Source of the DNA: Kistimonas sp964291485
GTDB lineage: Bacteria; Pseudomonadota; Gammaproteobacteria; Pseudomonadales; Endozoicomonadaceae
Direction of reading: 5' to 3'
Assembly: GCA_964291485.2 (NCBI GenBank)
Contig: OZ220224.1
Coordinates: forward strand, 558,001 to 622,000
Length of the DNA: 64,000 bases
The position numbers were made by a program, and so were the translations under genes. Positions within the stretch are counted from its first letter, which is position 1, and each line of letters begins with the position of its first letter. Positions 1 through 7,997 of the stretch are shown here, in pieces. The notes under the pieces are model-generated. The model made no database searches. It saw only the letters and a program-made list of their open reading frames with translations, and was not told the origin of the DNA.

Positions 1-270
1 GCGCCCCATGAAGTCCTGCTGGTGATGGATGCCGGCACTGGTCAGAATGCCCTAAGCCAAGCCAAGCTCTTTAATGATACCGTACAGGTAACGGGCATGG
101 CGCTCACCAAGCTGGATGGCACGGCCAAGGGCGGGGTGGTCTTTGCCCTGGCGCGGCAGATGCAGTTGCCGATCCGTTTCCTGGGTGTGGGTGAGCAGAT
201 TGATGACCTGCGGCCTTTCAAGGCGGCGGAGTTTGTGGATGCCTTGTTTGCCGATACCGAGTTTCAATAA
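1..270 (+). CDS. ftsY: FtsY, signal recognition particle receptor, C-terminal part
   Basis: The reading frame is open from base 1, so the gene begins before the window; about 89 C-terminal residues are present. They belong to the SRP-type GTPase G domain: DAGTGQNALSQAK, the guanine-specificity motif TKLDGTAKGG and the end motif GVGEQIDDLRPF. FtsY docks ribosome-SRP complexes at the inner membrane. It is followed after 76 bp by ftsE and ftsX, the classical ftsYEX order, which supports the call. The N-terminal acidic membrane-binding region lies outside the window. Confidence 0.97.
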   Translation, partial: APHEVLLVMDAGTGQNALSQAKLFNDTVQVTGMALTKLDGTAKGGVVFALARQMQLPIRFLGVGEQIDDLRPFKAAEFVDALFADTEFQ

Positions 271-346
271 CAGGGAGATGGGGGCGTCCAACGTGTTTCA
301 TTAATGATCACAGAAGGACGCCCGGTCCATGTAGGACCCGACAAAC

Positions 347-1021
347 ATGATTCATTTTGACAATATCACCAAGCGTTACCCTAATGGCCATGTGGGATTG
401 AACCAGATCAGCTTCCGGCTGGACCGGGGTGAGATGGCGTTCCTTACCGGCCATTCCGGTGCAGGCAAAAGCTCACTGCTGAAACTGATTATCCTGATGG
501 ATCGTCCGACATCAGGTTCGATCCAGGTGGGTGGTTACCAGCTATCCCGATTGCGGCGGGCGCAGATCCCATCGCTGCGACGCAATATCGGCGTGGTATT
601 CCAAAACCATCAGCTGCTGTTTGACCGTTCTGTTTTCGATAATGTGGCGATCCCCCTGCAGGTGGCCGGCTTTTCCCCGGAAGAGGGTGCGCGTCGTGTG
701 AGGGCGGCGCTGGATATGGTGGGTTTGCTTAACAAGGAAAAACAGAATCCACTGTCACTATCGACGGGTGAGCAGCAGCGGGTTGGCATTGCCCGGGCGG
801 TTGTGAACCGTCCACCGGTACTGCTGGCAGATGAACCGACCGGTAACCTTGACCCGGAACTCTCGGAAGAGATTATGCAGCTGTTCCATAACTTTCATCA
901 GGCGGGCGTCACTGTTCTGGTTGCAACCCATGACCTGGAATTGGTGAGGCGAATGGGAAAGCGAGTACTGACACTGGATCAGGGACAGTTGGTGCGTGAC
1001 TGCCAGGTGGTGTCGGCATGA
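347..1021 (+). CDS. ftsE: FtsE, cell-division ABC ATPase
   Basis: This 224-residue protein is the ATPase of the FtsEX complex, which sits at the division septum and controls periplasmic murein hydrolases through FtsX. All ABC motifs are intact: Walker A GHSGAGKSS near residue 36, a Q-loop in VVFQNHQLL, the signature LSTGEQQR and Walker B VLLADEPTGNLD. Length is normal for the family. The stop overlaps the start of ftsX by 4 bp (ATGA), so the two are translationally coupled. An AGGA ribosome site lies about 9 bp before the ATG. Confidence 0.97.
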   Translation: MIHFDNITKRYPNGHVGLNQISFRLDRGEMAFLTGHSGAGKSSLLKLIILMDRPTSGSIQVGGYQLSRLRRAQIPSLRRNIGVVFQNHQLLFDRSVFDNVAIPLQVAGFSPEEGARRVRAALDMVGLLNKEKQNPLSLSTGEQQRVGIARAVVNRPPVLLADEPTGNLDPELSEEIMQLFHNFHQAGVTVLVATHDLELVRRMGKRVLTLDQGQLVRDCQVVSA

Positions 1022-2178
1022 TCGGTTCTTTTTTTAAGCGAAAATCGTCTGGTCAGTCACAACGGGCATCTGAGCGACGCGGACATGAGCGCGCCAGAAA
1101 GCAGGCTGTAACTACCTGGAGGGAAGCGGCTGTCGCGTTGGATGGACGTGGCCGGGAAGGGAAGCGTCGGCAGAAGGAAAAGACTCATTCGCATCAGCCA
1201 TCCCATCAGGCGCCGCCGGCAAAGTCTGCTCCCCGTGAGCGTCGTGATGCTGCAGGCATGCGCCGGTTCTTTATTCTGCAAAAGCGGGTAGCCGGAGAGG
1301 CGTTTTCTCGTCTGTTGGCGACACCGCTGGCCAGTCTGATGACGATTTTGGTGTTGGGGATTTCATTGTCGCTGCCCACACTGCTGTATGTTTCATTGAG
1401 CAATATTGAAACCCTGGCCGGTGGCTGGCAGGGCGTTGCCCGGTTGTCGTTGTTTCTGAAGCTGGATGCCAGTGAGGAACAGGGCAAGCAGCTGCAGCAG
1501 ACGTTGATGAAGGAACCCGGCGTAGAAGTGGTTTCTTATATCTCCGCGGAACAGGGACTGGCGGAATTTGAGCAGCAGGCAGGGCTCGCCGGACTGGCGC
1601 GCCAGCTGGGTAAAAACCCTCTGCCGGCAGTGCTGGAAGTGACGCCGGAACTGTCTTTGGCACCGGCTCAATTGGTTGCGCTTCAGGAACGTTTATCCCG
1701 GTTGCCGCAGATTGATGTAGTACGTTTGGATCGTGATTGGGTAGAGCGTGTCCATGCCATCCTGAGCCTGGGGCGTCAGGCGACCTGGGGATTGGCGTCC
1801 ATTCTCGCCGTGGCCTTGTTGCTGGCGGTAGGCAATACCATCCGGCTGCTGGTGACGGCACGTATGGATGAGATTCGCGTGATCCGACTGGTAGGCGGTA
1901 CTGACGGCTATATCATGCTGCCGTTTGTCTATACCGGATTCTGGTATGGCGTGCTGGGCGCAGTGATGGCCTGGTTGCTGTCTGGCGTCCTGTTTCTCAT
2001 GGCGTCCAGTTCGGTGGATGATTTACTGCGGCTATACCAGAGTGATTATCGTCCCGGTTTCCTGGGGTTTGGCGATACGTTGATTTTGGTAGTTTCGGGT
2101 GCAGCCATTGCTACACTCGGGGCTTTTCTGACCTGTCGCAGACAGTTGCAGCAGGATGAAACTGGCGCTGAAGGTTGA
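1018..2178 (+). CDS. ftsX: FtsX, cell-division ABC permease
   Basis: FtsX is the membrane partner of FtsE. The 386 residues divide into a strongly basic hydrophilic N-terminal extension (about residues 1-80, rich in K, R, Q and H), a first membrane segment (LASLMTILVLGISLSLPTLL), a periplasmic domain that in the family regulates amidase activators, and three C-terminal membrane segments from about residue 255. It is somewhat longer than E. coli FtsX (about 352 residues), and the extra length lies mainly in the cytoplasmic basic tail. The start overlaps the ftsE stop. Confidence 0.95.
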   Translation: MIGSFFKRKSSGQSQRASERRGHERARKQAVTTWREAAVALDGRGREGKRRQKEKTHSHQPSHQAPPAKSAPRERRDAAGMRRFFILQKRVAGEAFSRLLATPLASLMTILVLGISLSLPTLLYVSLSNIETLAGGWQGVARLSLFLKLDASEEQGKQLQQTLMKEPGVEVVSYISAEQGLAEFEQQAGLAGLARQLGKNPLPAVLEVTPELSLAPAQLVALQERLSRLPQIDVVRLDRDWVERVHAILSLGRQATWGLASILAVALLLAVGNTIRLLVTARMDEIRVIRLVGGTDGYIMLPFVYTGFWYGVLGAVMAWLLSGVLFLMASSSVDDLLRLYQSDYRPGFLGFGDTLILVVSGAAIATLGAFLTCRRQLQQDETGAEG

Positions 2179-2267
2179 TCATAAACCGACCTTTTCCTGT
2201 TACTTTTGCTAACGGAATTGGTCGGTTGAGTTATCGGTTTTGATCCCTATCTATACGTATCCTGTAG

Positions 2268-2273
2268 TATACT
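2268..2273 (+). promoter_or_regulatory. Possible rpoH promoter -10 hexamer
   Basis: TATACT lies in the AT-rich 207-bp gap between ftsX and rpoH, about 115 bp before the rpoH start. No good -35 hexamer was found at 17 bp spacing, so this is only a candidate. The long leader leaves room for the structured 5' region that regulates rpoH in other gammaproteobacteria; no specific fold was worked out. Confidence 0.3.
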
Positions 2274-2385
2274 TTTAATAATAAACAGCAATAATAAATG
2301 CGAAAAAATTGAACTATTTTGGGAAATAGTTGTCTGTTTGAAAGAGTGTTACACTCACTGCACTTTTCACTTTCGGAGTTCGTCA

Positions 2386-3243
2386 ATGGGTAACAGTTTA
2401 CAGCGTGTTGAATTGCTTGTGCCGGGGCGCAACCTTGATGCGTACGTCCAGGCCGTAAGCAGCATCGCTGTGTTGTCCGCTGACCAGGAGCGTGAACTGG
2501 CTGAACGCCTGTACTATCAGAATGACCTGGAAGCGGCAAGGCAGCTGGTAATGTCGCACCTGCGTTTTGTGGTGCACATCGCCAGAAGTTATACCGGGTA
2601 TGGCCTGTCTCAGGCTGACCTGATCCAGGAAGGAAATGTCGGCCTGATGAAGGCGGTCAAGCGCTTCAACCCGGAATACGGGGTGCGGCTGGTTTCTTTT
2701 GCCGTGCACTGGATCAAGGCCGAAATCCACGAATTCATTCTGCGTAACTGGCGTATCGTCAAGATCGCTACTACCAAGGCGCAGCGTAAGCTGTTCTTTA
2801 ACCTTCGCTCCAGCAAAAAGCGTTTGGGCTGGTTATCCTCCGATGAAGCCGAGGCGGTTGCCAAGGATCTCGGTGTTGATGCCGATGTTGTCCGCGAGAT
2901 GGAAAGCCGCATGGCGGGGCAGGATACCGCGTTCGACGGCTACGCGGATGACGACAGTGATACCAGCTATCAGGCACCGGTGCACCAGCTGGAAGATCAT
3001 CGTTATGATCCAGCCACCCAGCTGGAAGAGAGCGACTGGGAAAGCAATGCCACCCGGCAGCTGCAGGATGCCCTGAGTAGCCTGGATGACAGAAGCCGGG
3101 ATATTCTCCAGAGTCGCTGGCTGGATGAAGATAACAAGGCCACCCTGCATGAGCTGGCGGCAAAGTATGGTGTTTCTGCCGAGCGTATTCGTCAGCTGGA
3201 AAACAATGCGCTGAAAAAGCTGAAAGGCTTTATGGCTGCCTGA
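2386..3243 (+). CDS. rpoH: RpoH, heat-shock sigma factor sigma-32
   Basis: This sigma factor directs RNA polymerase to heat-shock promoters. The ATG at 2386 is preferred because GGAG lies 7-8 bp upstream and it gives 285 residues, the usual family length; the frame stays open to 2338 without a better site. Region 2.1-2.2 (RFVVHIARSYTGYGLSQADLIQEGNVGLMKAV) and region 2.4 (SFAVHWIKAEIHEF) are clear. The RpoH box QRKLFFNLR, diagnostic against other sigma-70 proteins, is present. The C-terminal region 4.2 helix-turn-helix (LHELAAKYGVSAERIRQLE) is intact. It follows ftsYEX, the common gammaproteobacterial order. Confidence 0.97.
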   Translation: MGNSLQRVELLVPGRNLDAYVQAVSSIAVLSADQERELAERLYYQNDLEAARQLVMSHLRFVVHIARSYTGYGLSQADLIQEGNVGLMKAVKRFNPEYGVRLVSFAVHWIKAEIHEFILRNWRIVKIATTKAQRKLFFNLRSSKKRLGWLSSDEAEAVAKDLGVDADVVREMESRMAGQDTAFDGYADDDSDTSYQAPVHQLEDHRYDPATQLEESDWESNATRQLQDALSSLDDRSRDILQSRWLDEDNKATLHELAAKYGVSAERIRQLENNALKKLKGFMAA

Positions 3244-3260
3244 TATTGATCAGGGATATA

Positions 3261-3291
3261 AAAAAACGCCGCTTCTCCAGCGGCGTTTTTT
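3261..3291. terminator. Bidirectional terminator between rpoH and rep
   Basis: A perfect 12-bp stem (AAAAAACGCCGC) with a 7-base loop TTCTCCA ends in a T run. The A run on the opposite side lets it serve both rpoH (plus) and rep (minus), which converge here. Confidence 0.9.
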
Positions 3292-3315
3292 GTGGCGGTA
3301 AGAAACTCGAAGTGT

Positions 3316-5325
3316 TTACAGATTCAGACTCTTCCGCATGAGAGAGAGCGCATCATTCCCTCGGGCTGATTGCTGCTCAGGCGTACTCCGCTCTCCCCAA
3401 CCTTCATAGGTCAGGTCTTCTTGTGGGAGTTCATCAATAAAACGGCTGGGTGTAGTGTCGATGGTTTCGCCGAACTGCCGGCGAGTGGCTGCCAGCGTCA
3501 TGGTCAGTGCCTTACGGGCACGGGTGATCCCGACATAGGTCAGGCGACGCTCTTCCTCGACATTATCTTCTTCAATGCTGGTACGGTGTGGCAGTAAGTC
3601 TTCTTCCATGCCGACCATGAAGACGTAAGGGTATTCCAGTCCCTTGGAAGCGTGCAGGGTCAGTAGCTGCACTTTGTCTGAATCGTCCTCTTCCTCCTGC
3701 CGTTCCATCATGTCCCGAAGCAGAAGCCGTGAAATCGCGTCCGCAATGGTGGCGTCTTCATCGGCACGATCCAGAATCTGCTGGATGGAATCCACCAGGA
3801 ACCAGACATTGCCCATCCGCTTTTCCGCAACGACTTCACTGCTGGAGTTCTGGTAGAGCCAGTTTTCATAATCGCTGTCTGCAATCATTTCCTTAATGGT
3901 GGCGATCGGGTTGTCCGTGCTGCAGCGGCGGGTGATGTCATCCATCCAGGCGGTGAATCGACGCAGTTTTTCTACATAACGGGCGTCCAGCACCTGTTCG
4001 AGGCCAAACTCATGGCAGGCTTGGTAAAGGCTGATATGGCGATCGCCCGCGTAAGTTCCCAGCTTTTCCAGTGTGGTCGGGCCAATCTCCCGACGTGGAA
4101 CGTTGATGATACGCAGAAACGCGTTGTCATCATCCGGGTTCACCAGCAGGCGCAGGTAGGCCATGATGTCCTTGACCTCCGCCCGGGAGAAAAACGAGGT
4201 GCCGCCGGTGATGTGATAGGGCACCTGATGCTGCTGCAATTTTAGCTCCAGCAGTCGGGACTGGTGGTTGCCCCGGTAGAGGATGGCGTAATCCTTATAG
4301 TGGGTGTCGTGCTTGAGCTTGTGGGTCAGGATTTCAGTGGCAACCCGTTCTGATTCTGCATCTTCATTGCGGCAGCGAATGATGCGGATTTCATCGCCCA
4401 TGCCCAGCTCGCTCCAGAGCTTCTTGTCGAAGACATGCGGATTGTTATCAATCAACACGTTGGCGGCTTTCAGGATACGGCTGGTTGAGCGGTAGTTCTG
4501 TTCTAGTTTGATCAGCTTCAGGCCGGGAAAATCCTCATTCAGCTGGATCAGGTTTTCCGGACGCGCACCCCGCCAGGCATAAATGGACTGGTCATCATCG
4601 CCTACCACGGTGAAACGAGAGTGACCGCCTACCAGCTGCTTAACCAGCAGGTACTGGGTTGAGTTGGTGTCCTGATACTCATCGACCAGCATGTAATGGA
4701 TTTTTTTCTGCCAGCGCTCAAGAACATCCGGGTTGTCGCGGAAGAGTTGCACAGGCAGCAGGATCAGGTCATCAAAATCGACGGCGTTATAGGCGCGAAG
4801 GGTGCGGTTGTAATGGAGATACACCCGGGCCGCCAGCATCTCCTGGTCATTGCGCGCCATCTGCAGGGCGGTTTCCGGCGGCAGCATGTCATTCTTCCAG
4901 TTGGAGATAATATGCTGAATGAAATCCAGGGAGTCGTCATTGTCTGCCAGTTCCCGGTGCATCAGTTCCTTGATCAACGATTTGGCATCCTGATCATCAA
5001 AGATGGAGAAGCCCGGCTTAAAGCCCAGTGTCTTATGCTCTTTGCGAATGATGTTCAGACCGAGGTTGTGAAAAGTCGAAACCGTCAGGCCATGGGAGGC
5101 GCGCCCTTTCACCAGTTTGCCGACCCGCTCCTTCATCTCGCGCGCCGCCTTGTTGGTAAAGGTTACGGCGACGATGTTACGCGCCTTGATGCCGCATTCC
5201 TGGATCAGGTAGGCGATCTTGGTGGTGATGACGCTGGTCTTGCCGCTGCCGGCGCCGGCCAGCACCAGCAGGGGGCCGCTGATGTAGTTAACCGCTTCAG
5301 CCTGTCGATCATTGAGTCTAGACAC
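3316..5325 (-). CDS. rep: Rep, ATP-dependent 3'-5' DNA helicase
   Basis: This SF1A helicase helps replication forks past bound proteins. The 669-residue length and sequence match Rep rather than UvrD or PcrA. Motifs in order: Q motif LNDRQAEAV, Walker A AGAGSGKT near residue 24, motif Ia TFTNKAAREM, motif II VDEYQDTN, motif III VVGDDDQSIYAWRGA, motif IV LEQNYRS, motif V LTLHASKGLEY and motif VI YVGITRAR. Translation starts at a GTG (complement of 5323-5325). The first ~290 bp of the gene plus its 5' flank are duplicated in decayed form about 1.2 kb downstream in window coordinates. Confidence 0.97.
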   Translation of the reverse strand: MSRLNDRQAEAVNYISGPLLVLAGAGSGKTSVITTKIAYLIQECGIKARNIVAVTFTNKAAREMKERVGKLVKGRASHGLTVSTFHNLGLNIIRKEHKTLGFKPGFSIFDDQDAKSLIKELMHRELADNDDSLDFIQHIISNWKNDMLPPETALQMARNDQEMLAARVYLHYNRTLRAYNAVDFDDLILLPVQLFRDNPDVLERWQKKIHYMLVDEYQDTNSTQYLLVKQLVGGHSRFTVVGDDDQSIYAWRGARPENLIQLNEDFPGLKLIKLEQNYRSTSRILKAANVLIDNNPHVFDKKLWSELGMGDEIRIIRCRNEDAESERVATEILTHKLKHDTHYKDYAILYRGNHQSRLLELKLQQHQVPYHITGGTSFFSRAEVKDIMAYLRLLVNPDDDNAFLRIINVPRREIGPTTLEKLGTYAGDRHISLYQACHEFGLEQVLDARYVEKLRRFTAWMDDITRRCSTDNPIATIKEMIADSDYENWLYQNSSSEVVAEKRMGNVWFLVDSIQQILDRADEDATIADAISRLLLRDMMERQEEEDDSDKVQLLTLHASKGLEYPYVFMVGMEEDLLPHRTSIEEDNVEEERRLTYVGITRARKALTMTLAATRRQFGETIDTTPSRFIDELPQEDLTYEGWGERSTPEQQSARGNDALSLMRKSLNL

Positions 5326-5667
5326 AGTGGGGAGCGACTCCTGGCAAAAAGGGGATATTGTATCCTGACACGTCGCAGAGTCACTGCGTAGTTTTGCTTT
5401 ATGTTGGACAAGGCATCCTCTGTCGATTATGTGAGCGACTGGTAAAATGCATGTGTTTCACTAATCGCTAACTTACCAACCATATACCAAAGCCTCAATG
5501 TGCTAAAGGTTGAAATGACGCTTCTACTTCAAGGCTTCAGTATCCAGGAAAAGATTTTAGTGTTATGGATGTATTCCACTAATTACGTACTCCCTATTAT
5601 CACTTGCATTGTCTATTGTTATTAATATTGCTTTGAATGCTTTCTTAAATTATTAACAAGGAAAGAC
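5326..5667. other. Gap between rep and the following plus-strand gene
   Basis: This 342-bp stretch holds the rep 5' flank. Its first ~85 bp also occur in the decayed copy near 6560-6640, so the duplication included upstream DNA. The rest is AT-rich and should hold the divergent promoters. No convincing ORF or hairpin was seen. Confidence 0.5.
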
Positions 5668-6210
5668 ATGTTCAAGAAAACTAGATTGATAAAATATGTG
5701 ACAGATAAAAAAATCAAAGAGACTGAAAGGCTGGTTAATGAATTGTTCAAAAAATATGAAGTTGACAAGTTATGGATGCGTTCACCTGAAAGCATAATCC
5801 CGGATTGCAAACGTGCCCGGTTGATCATTGCCTACTCGTATGGTCAGTATGGAATTAAATATATACATGCGAGGGCTATTGCGGCCGAGTTAAACAGCAG
5901 AAGATCTGTTTTTCTTTATGTTAGATATTATGGGCATATAAATAGTTTTACTTTCATTGGGTTACTCCTTTCTGTCGGTCTGTTTTTTGGGGTAGATGTC
6001 AATATCTTGATAGGTGCCGAAATATTGCTATGGGCTATCGTCTCAACCTTTTTGATTGCAGCAATGTATGGCTTTGGCAGGTTACTGGAATGCTTTGAAG
6101 ATAGAAGGTTGAGACATCTGGCCAGAAAAATCGAACCCGATAACGACTATTTTAAGAATGTGAGTTTAGATGATCGATTGATTATCAAAGAACTTGCTAA
6201 ACACAATTAA
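5668..6210 (+). CDS. Unrecognised small membrane protein
   Basis: This 180-residue protein belongs to no family I recognise. The N-terminal half is charged and soluble (KKIKETERLVNELFKKYEVDK). Two adjacent membrane segments follow at about residues 98-143 (FTFIGLLLSVGLFFGVDVNILIGAEILLWAIVSTFLIAA), then a basic cytoplasmic-looking tail. AAGGAAAG just before the ATG is a plausible ribosome site. It is lower in GC than rep and lies between the true rep 5' end and its degraded copy, so it may have arrived with or after the duplication. Confidence 0.7.
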   Translation: MFKKTRLIKYVTDKKIKETERLVNELFKKYEVDKLWMRSPESIIPDCKRARLIIAYSYGQYGIKYIHARAIAAELNSRRSVFLYVRYYGHINSFTFIGLLLSVGLFFGVDVNILIGAEILLWAIVSTFLIAAMYGFGRLLECFEDRRLRHLARKIEPDNDYFKNVSLDDRLIIKELAKHN

Positions 6211-6293
6211 ATCGCAGAGTGCCATACGGCTAATGCCATTCCGGTTTTACTGGCTTAAAGGTAAACGGCTGTTGTCTTACCTCTGAAAGCATC

Positions 6294-6640
6294 AGACCAA
6301 GGTTGTGAAAGGTCGAAATAGTCAGATCATGGGAACATGCCCTTTCATCAGTTCGCCACCCCGTTCTTCCATATCCCGCGTTGCCTTATTGGTCAAGATG
6401 ACGGTGATAATATTGCGGGTCTTGATGCCGCATTTCTCGATCAGGTGGGCTATCGTGGTGGTGATCACGCTGGTCTTGTCACTAACCGGCCCCAGCCAGC
6501 ACCAGCAGGGGGCGTTGATGTAGTTAACCGCTTCAGCCTGTCGATCTTGCGCTTGGACACTGTGGGGAGCGACTCCTTGCAAAAGAGGGTGTTGTATCTT
6601 GACATGTCGCAGCGTAGTTTTTCATGCTTAGACTTGTAAG
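6294..6640 (-). pseudogene. Decayed duplicate of the rep 5' end
   Basis: This stretch matches about 355 bp of rep and its 5' flank (about 5058-5412) in the same orientation, at roughly 80 percent identity by eye. Recognisable pieces include DRQAEAVNYI, KTSVIT, AHLIEKCGIK and LTNKATRDMEE. It is not functional: a 1-base deletion just after the GTG start shifts the frame, and the Walker A region has a further deletion and an in-frame stop where GAGSGKT should be. Only the first ~95 codons and the leader were copied. Confidence 0.9.
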
Positions 6641-6905
6641 TATTTCAATAGGCATGTGTAAATCGGGATTGTGAACTTTTAGGTGGGTACAAGGTCGTAG
6701 TTAAGCGAATAGAAAATCAGATATTTAGTTTGATATTCAAAATGGGCAAAAAGAGAGGCGCATTGATAATTTGCGTAATAAACGGTTATTGCAGCTGGTG
6801 TTAGCCTCACGTAGAAATTTATAAAGTCAATATCTTTGGGTAATGCTTGCTTCATTGTTTTATTTCAATCTTTTGATTGGATTCCGGTATCGGGGGGATG
6901 AATAC
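6641..6905. other. AT-rich gap before the collagen-like gene
   Basis: This AT-rich interval has no convincing ORF. It probably carries the promoter of the next gene. The GGGGGG run at 6892-6897 is the likely ribosome site for the ATG at 6906. Confidence 0.4.
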
Positions 6906-7865
6906 ATGGAGAGATTGAGAAATAGTTCTGACAACGTATTGGCTAATTCATTAGTTGGTGAGCCAGGCGAACCTGGCCAACCAGGTATTGGGGAACGAGG
7001 AGGTCGGGGAGGCCGAGGGGGGCGAGGTGTGACAGTTACAACTCCGAGCTTGTGGCGACGATTGATAGATTTTCTGACATGCTTGTTTTGTTGCTGTCGT
7101 AATTTAAATTCTTATTCTGTAAGATCCCTTCCAGACAATCAATCTGCTATTGTGCCGTCTAATGCAAATATGCGACCTGTTGATGGCTCTCTTACTCTAG
7201 AAGAGGTAGAAGAAGTTTTGAGATCCTCTTCTATTAATGATGATGAATTTAAGAATCGTGTAAAGCAGCAGTTGGTAATATTTAATAACCTCGTGCATAG
7301 CTTTTTTAGGCCAACAATTGAACAATTAGGCTATGAACAAGCAGTAAGCAGCTTTACTGATCGATCCTTTGACTATGACTCGAGGAATTTTTGGGGGATG
7401 CTGGTGGATAAACTTGCCGAGTTTTTACAAAAAAAGCAGGGTGGCACTCTAAATGCAGAAGAAATTTACAATATTCTTGATCGTGAATGTAATGGAAAAG
7501 GAACAATAAGAATAAAAGGAATGTATCATGAGTATCAGGGTACTGATAATGAATTGAATGTTATGAGGGCAGCGGTGATAGATAATGTCATGAATTTTTT
7601 GTTGGTTGTTTATTATGTGGGTGAAAAACTGGAGACTCTTGGAGTTGCTAATAATACTGTATATAGAGAGTTGTTGATGGAAATTTCTGCTGATGATGAA
7701 ATTCCTCCTGAACTTAAAATACAAGATGAAACACATTTAGATTATTTGTTAAACAGATGGCAAGATGAACTTCAGGCGTTGTCGAATCTGCTTGGAATTG
7801 CTGGTGTTGAAAATGGTGTGATGCTATCAGATACTGCATCAGTAAGTACCTATCATGATTATTGA
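6906..7865 (+). CDS. Collagen-like GXY protein with a cysteine cluster
   Basis: No family is recognised for the whole protein (319 residues from the ATG at 6906; the frame is open from 6843, but only 6906 has a strong ribosome site). Near the N-terminus a short glycine-every-third stretch (GEPGEPGQPGIG, then GRGGRGGRG) resembles a collagen triplet repeat. It is followed by the aromatic/Cys segment LIDFLTCLFCCCRN, which could be membrane-inserted or acylated. The remaining ~230 residues look helical and acidic (LTLEEVEEVLRSSS). GC is clearly below that of ppx and rho. A surface or host-directed role is only inference. Confidence 0.7.
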   Translation: MERLRNSSDNVLANSLVGEPGEPGQPGIGERGGRGGRGGRGVTVTTPSLWRRLIDFLTCLFCCCRNLNSYSVRSLPDNQSAIVPSNANMRPVDGSLTLEEVEEVLRSSSINDDEFKNRVKQQLVIFNNLVHSFFRPTIEQLGYEQAVSSFTDRSFDYDSRNFWGMLVDKLAEFLQKKQGGTLNAEEIYNILDRECNGKGTIRIKGMYHEYQGTDNELNVMRAAVIDNVMNFLLVVYYVGEKLETLGVANNTVYRELLMEISADDEIPPELKIQDETHLDYLLNRWQDELQALSNLLGIAGVENGVMLSDTASVSTYHDY

Positions 7866-7997
7866 GTGGGGTTCATCGTAAATGATGAAGGTAAATGTCT
7901 TGTGGTGGCCAAACCGATGATGAGTAAGTGCAAAGGCCTGACCACATCTTATGAGCAATGAATCAGATGTACGTTTTTATGTGTAATCTGACCCCGG

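Noticed and set aside
1271..1861. 196-codon minus-strand frame opposite ftsX
   Set aside because: It is a shadow in proline/arginine-rich composition with no ribosome site or domain.
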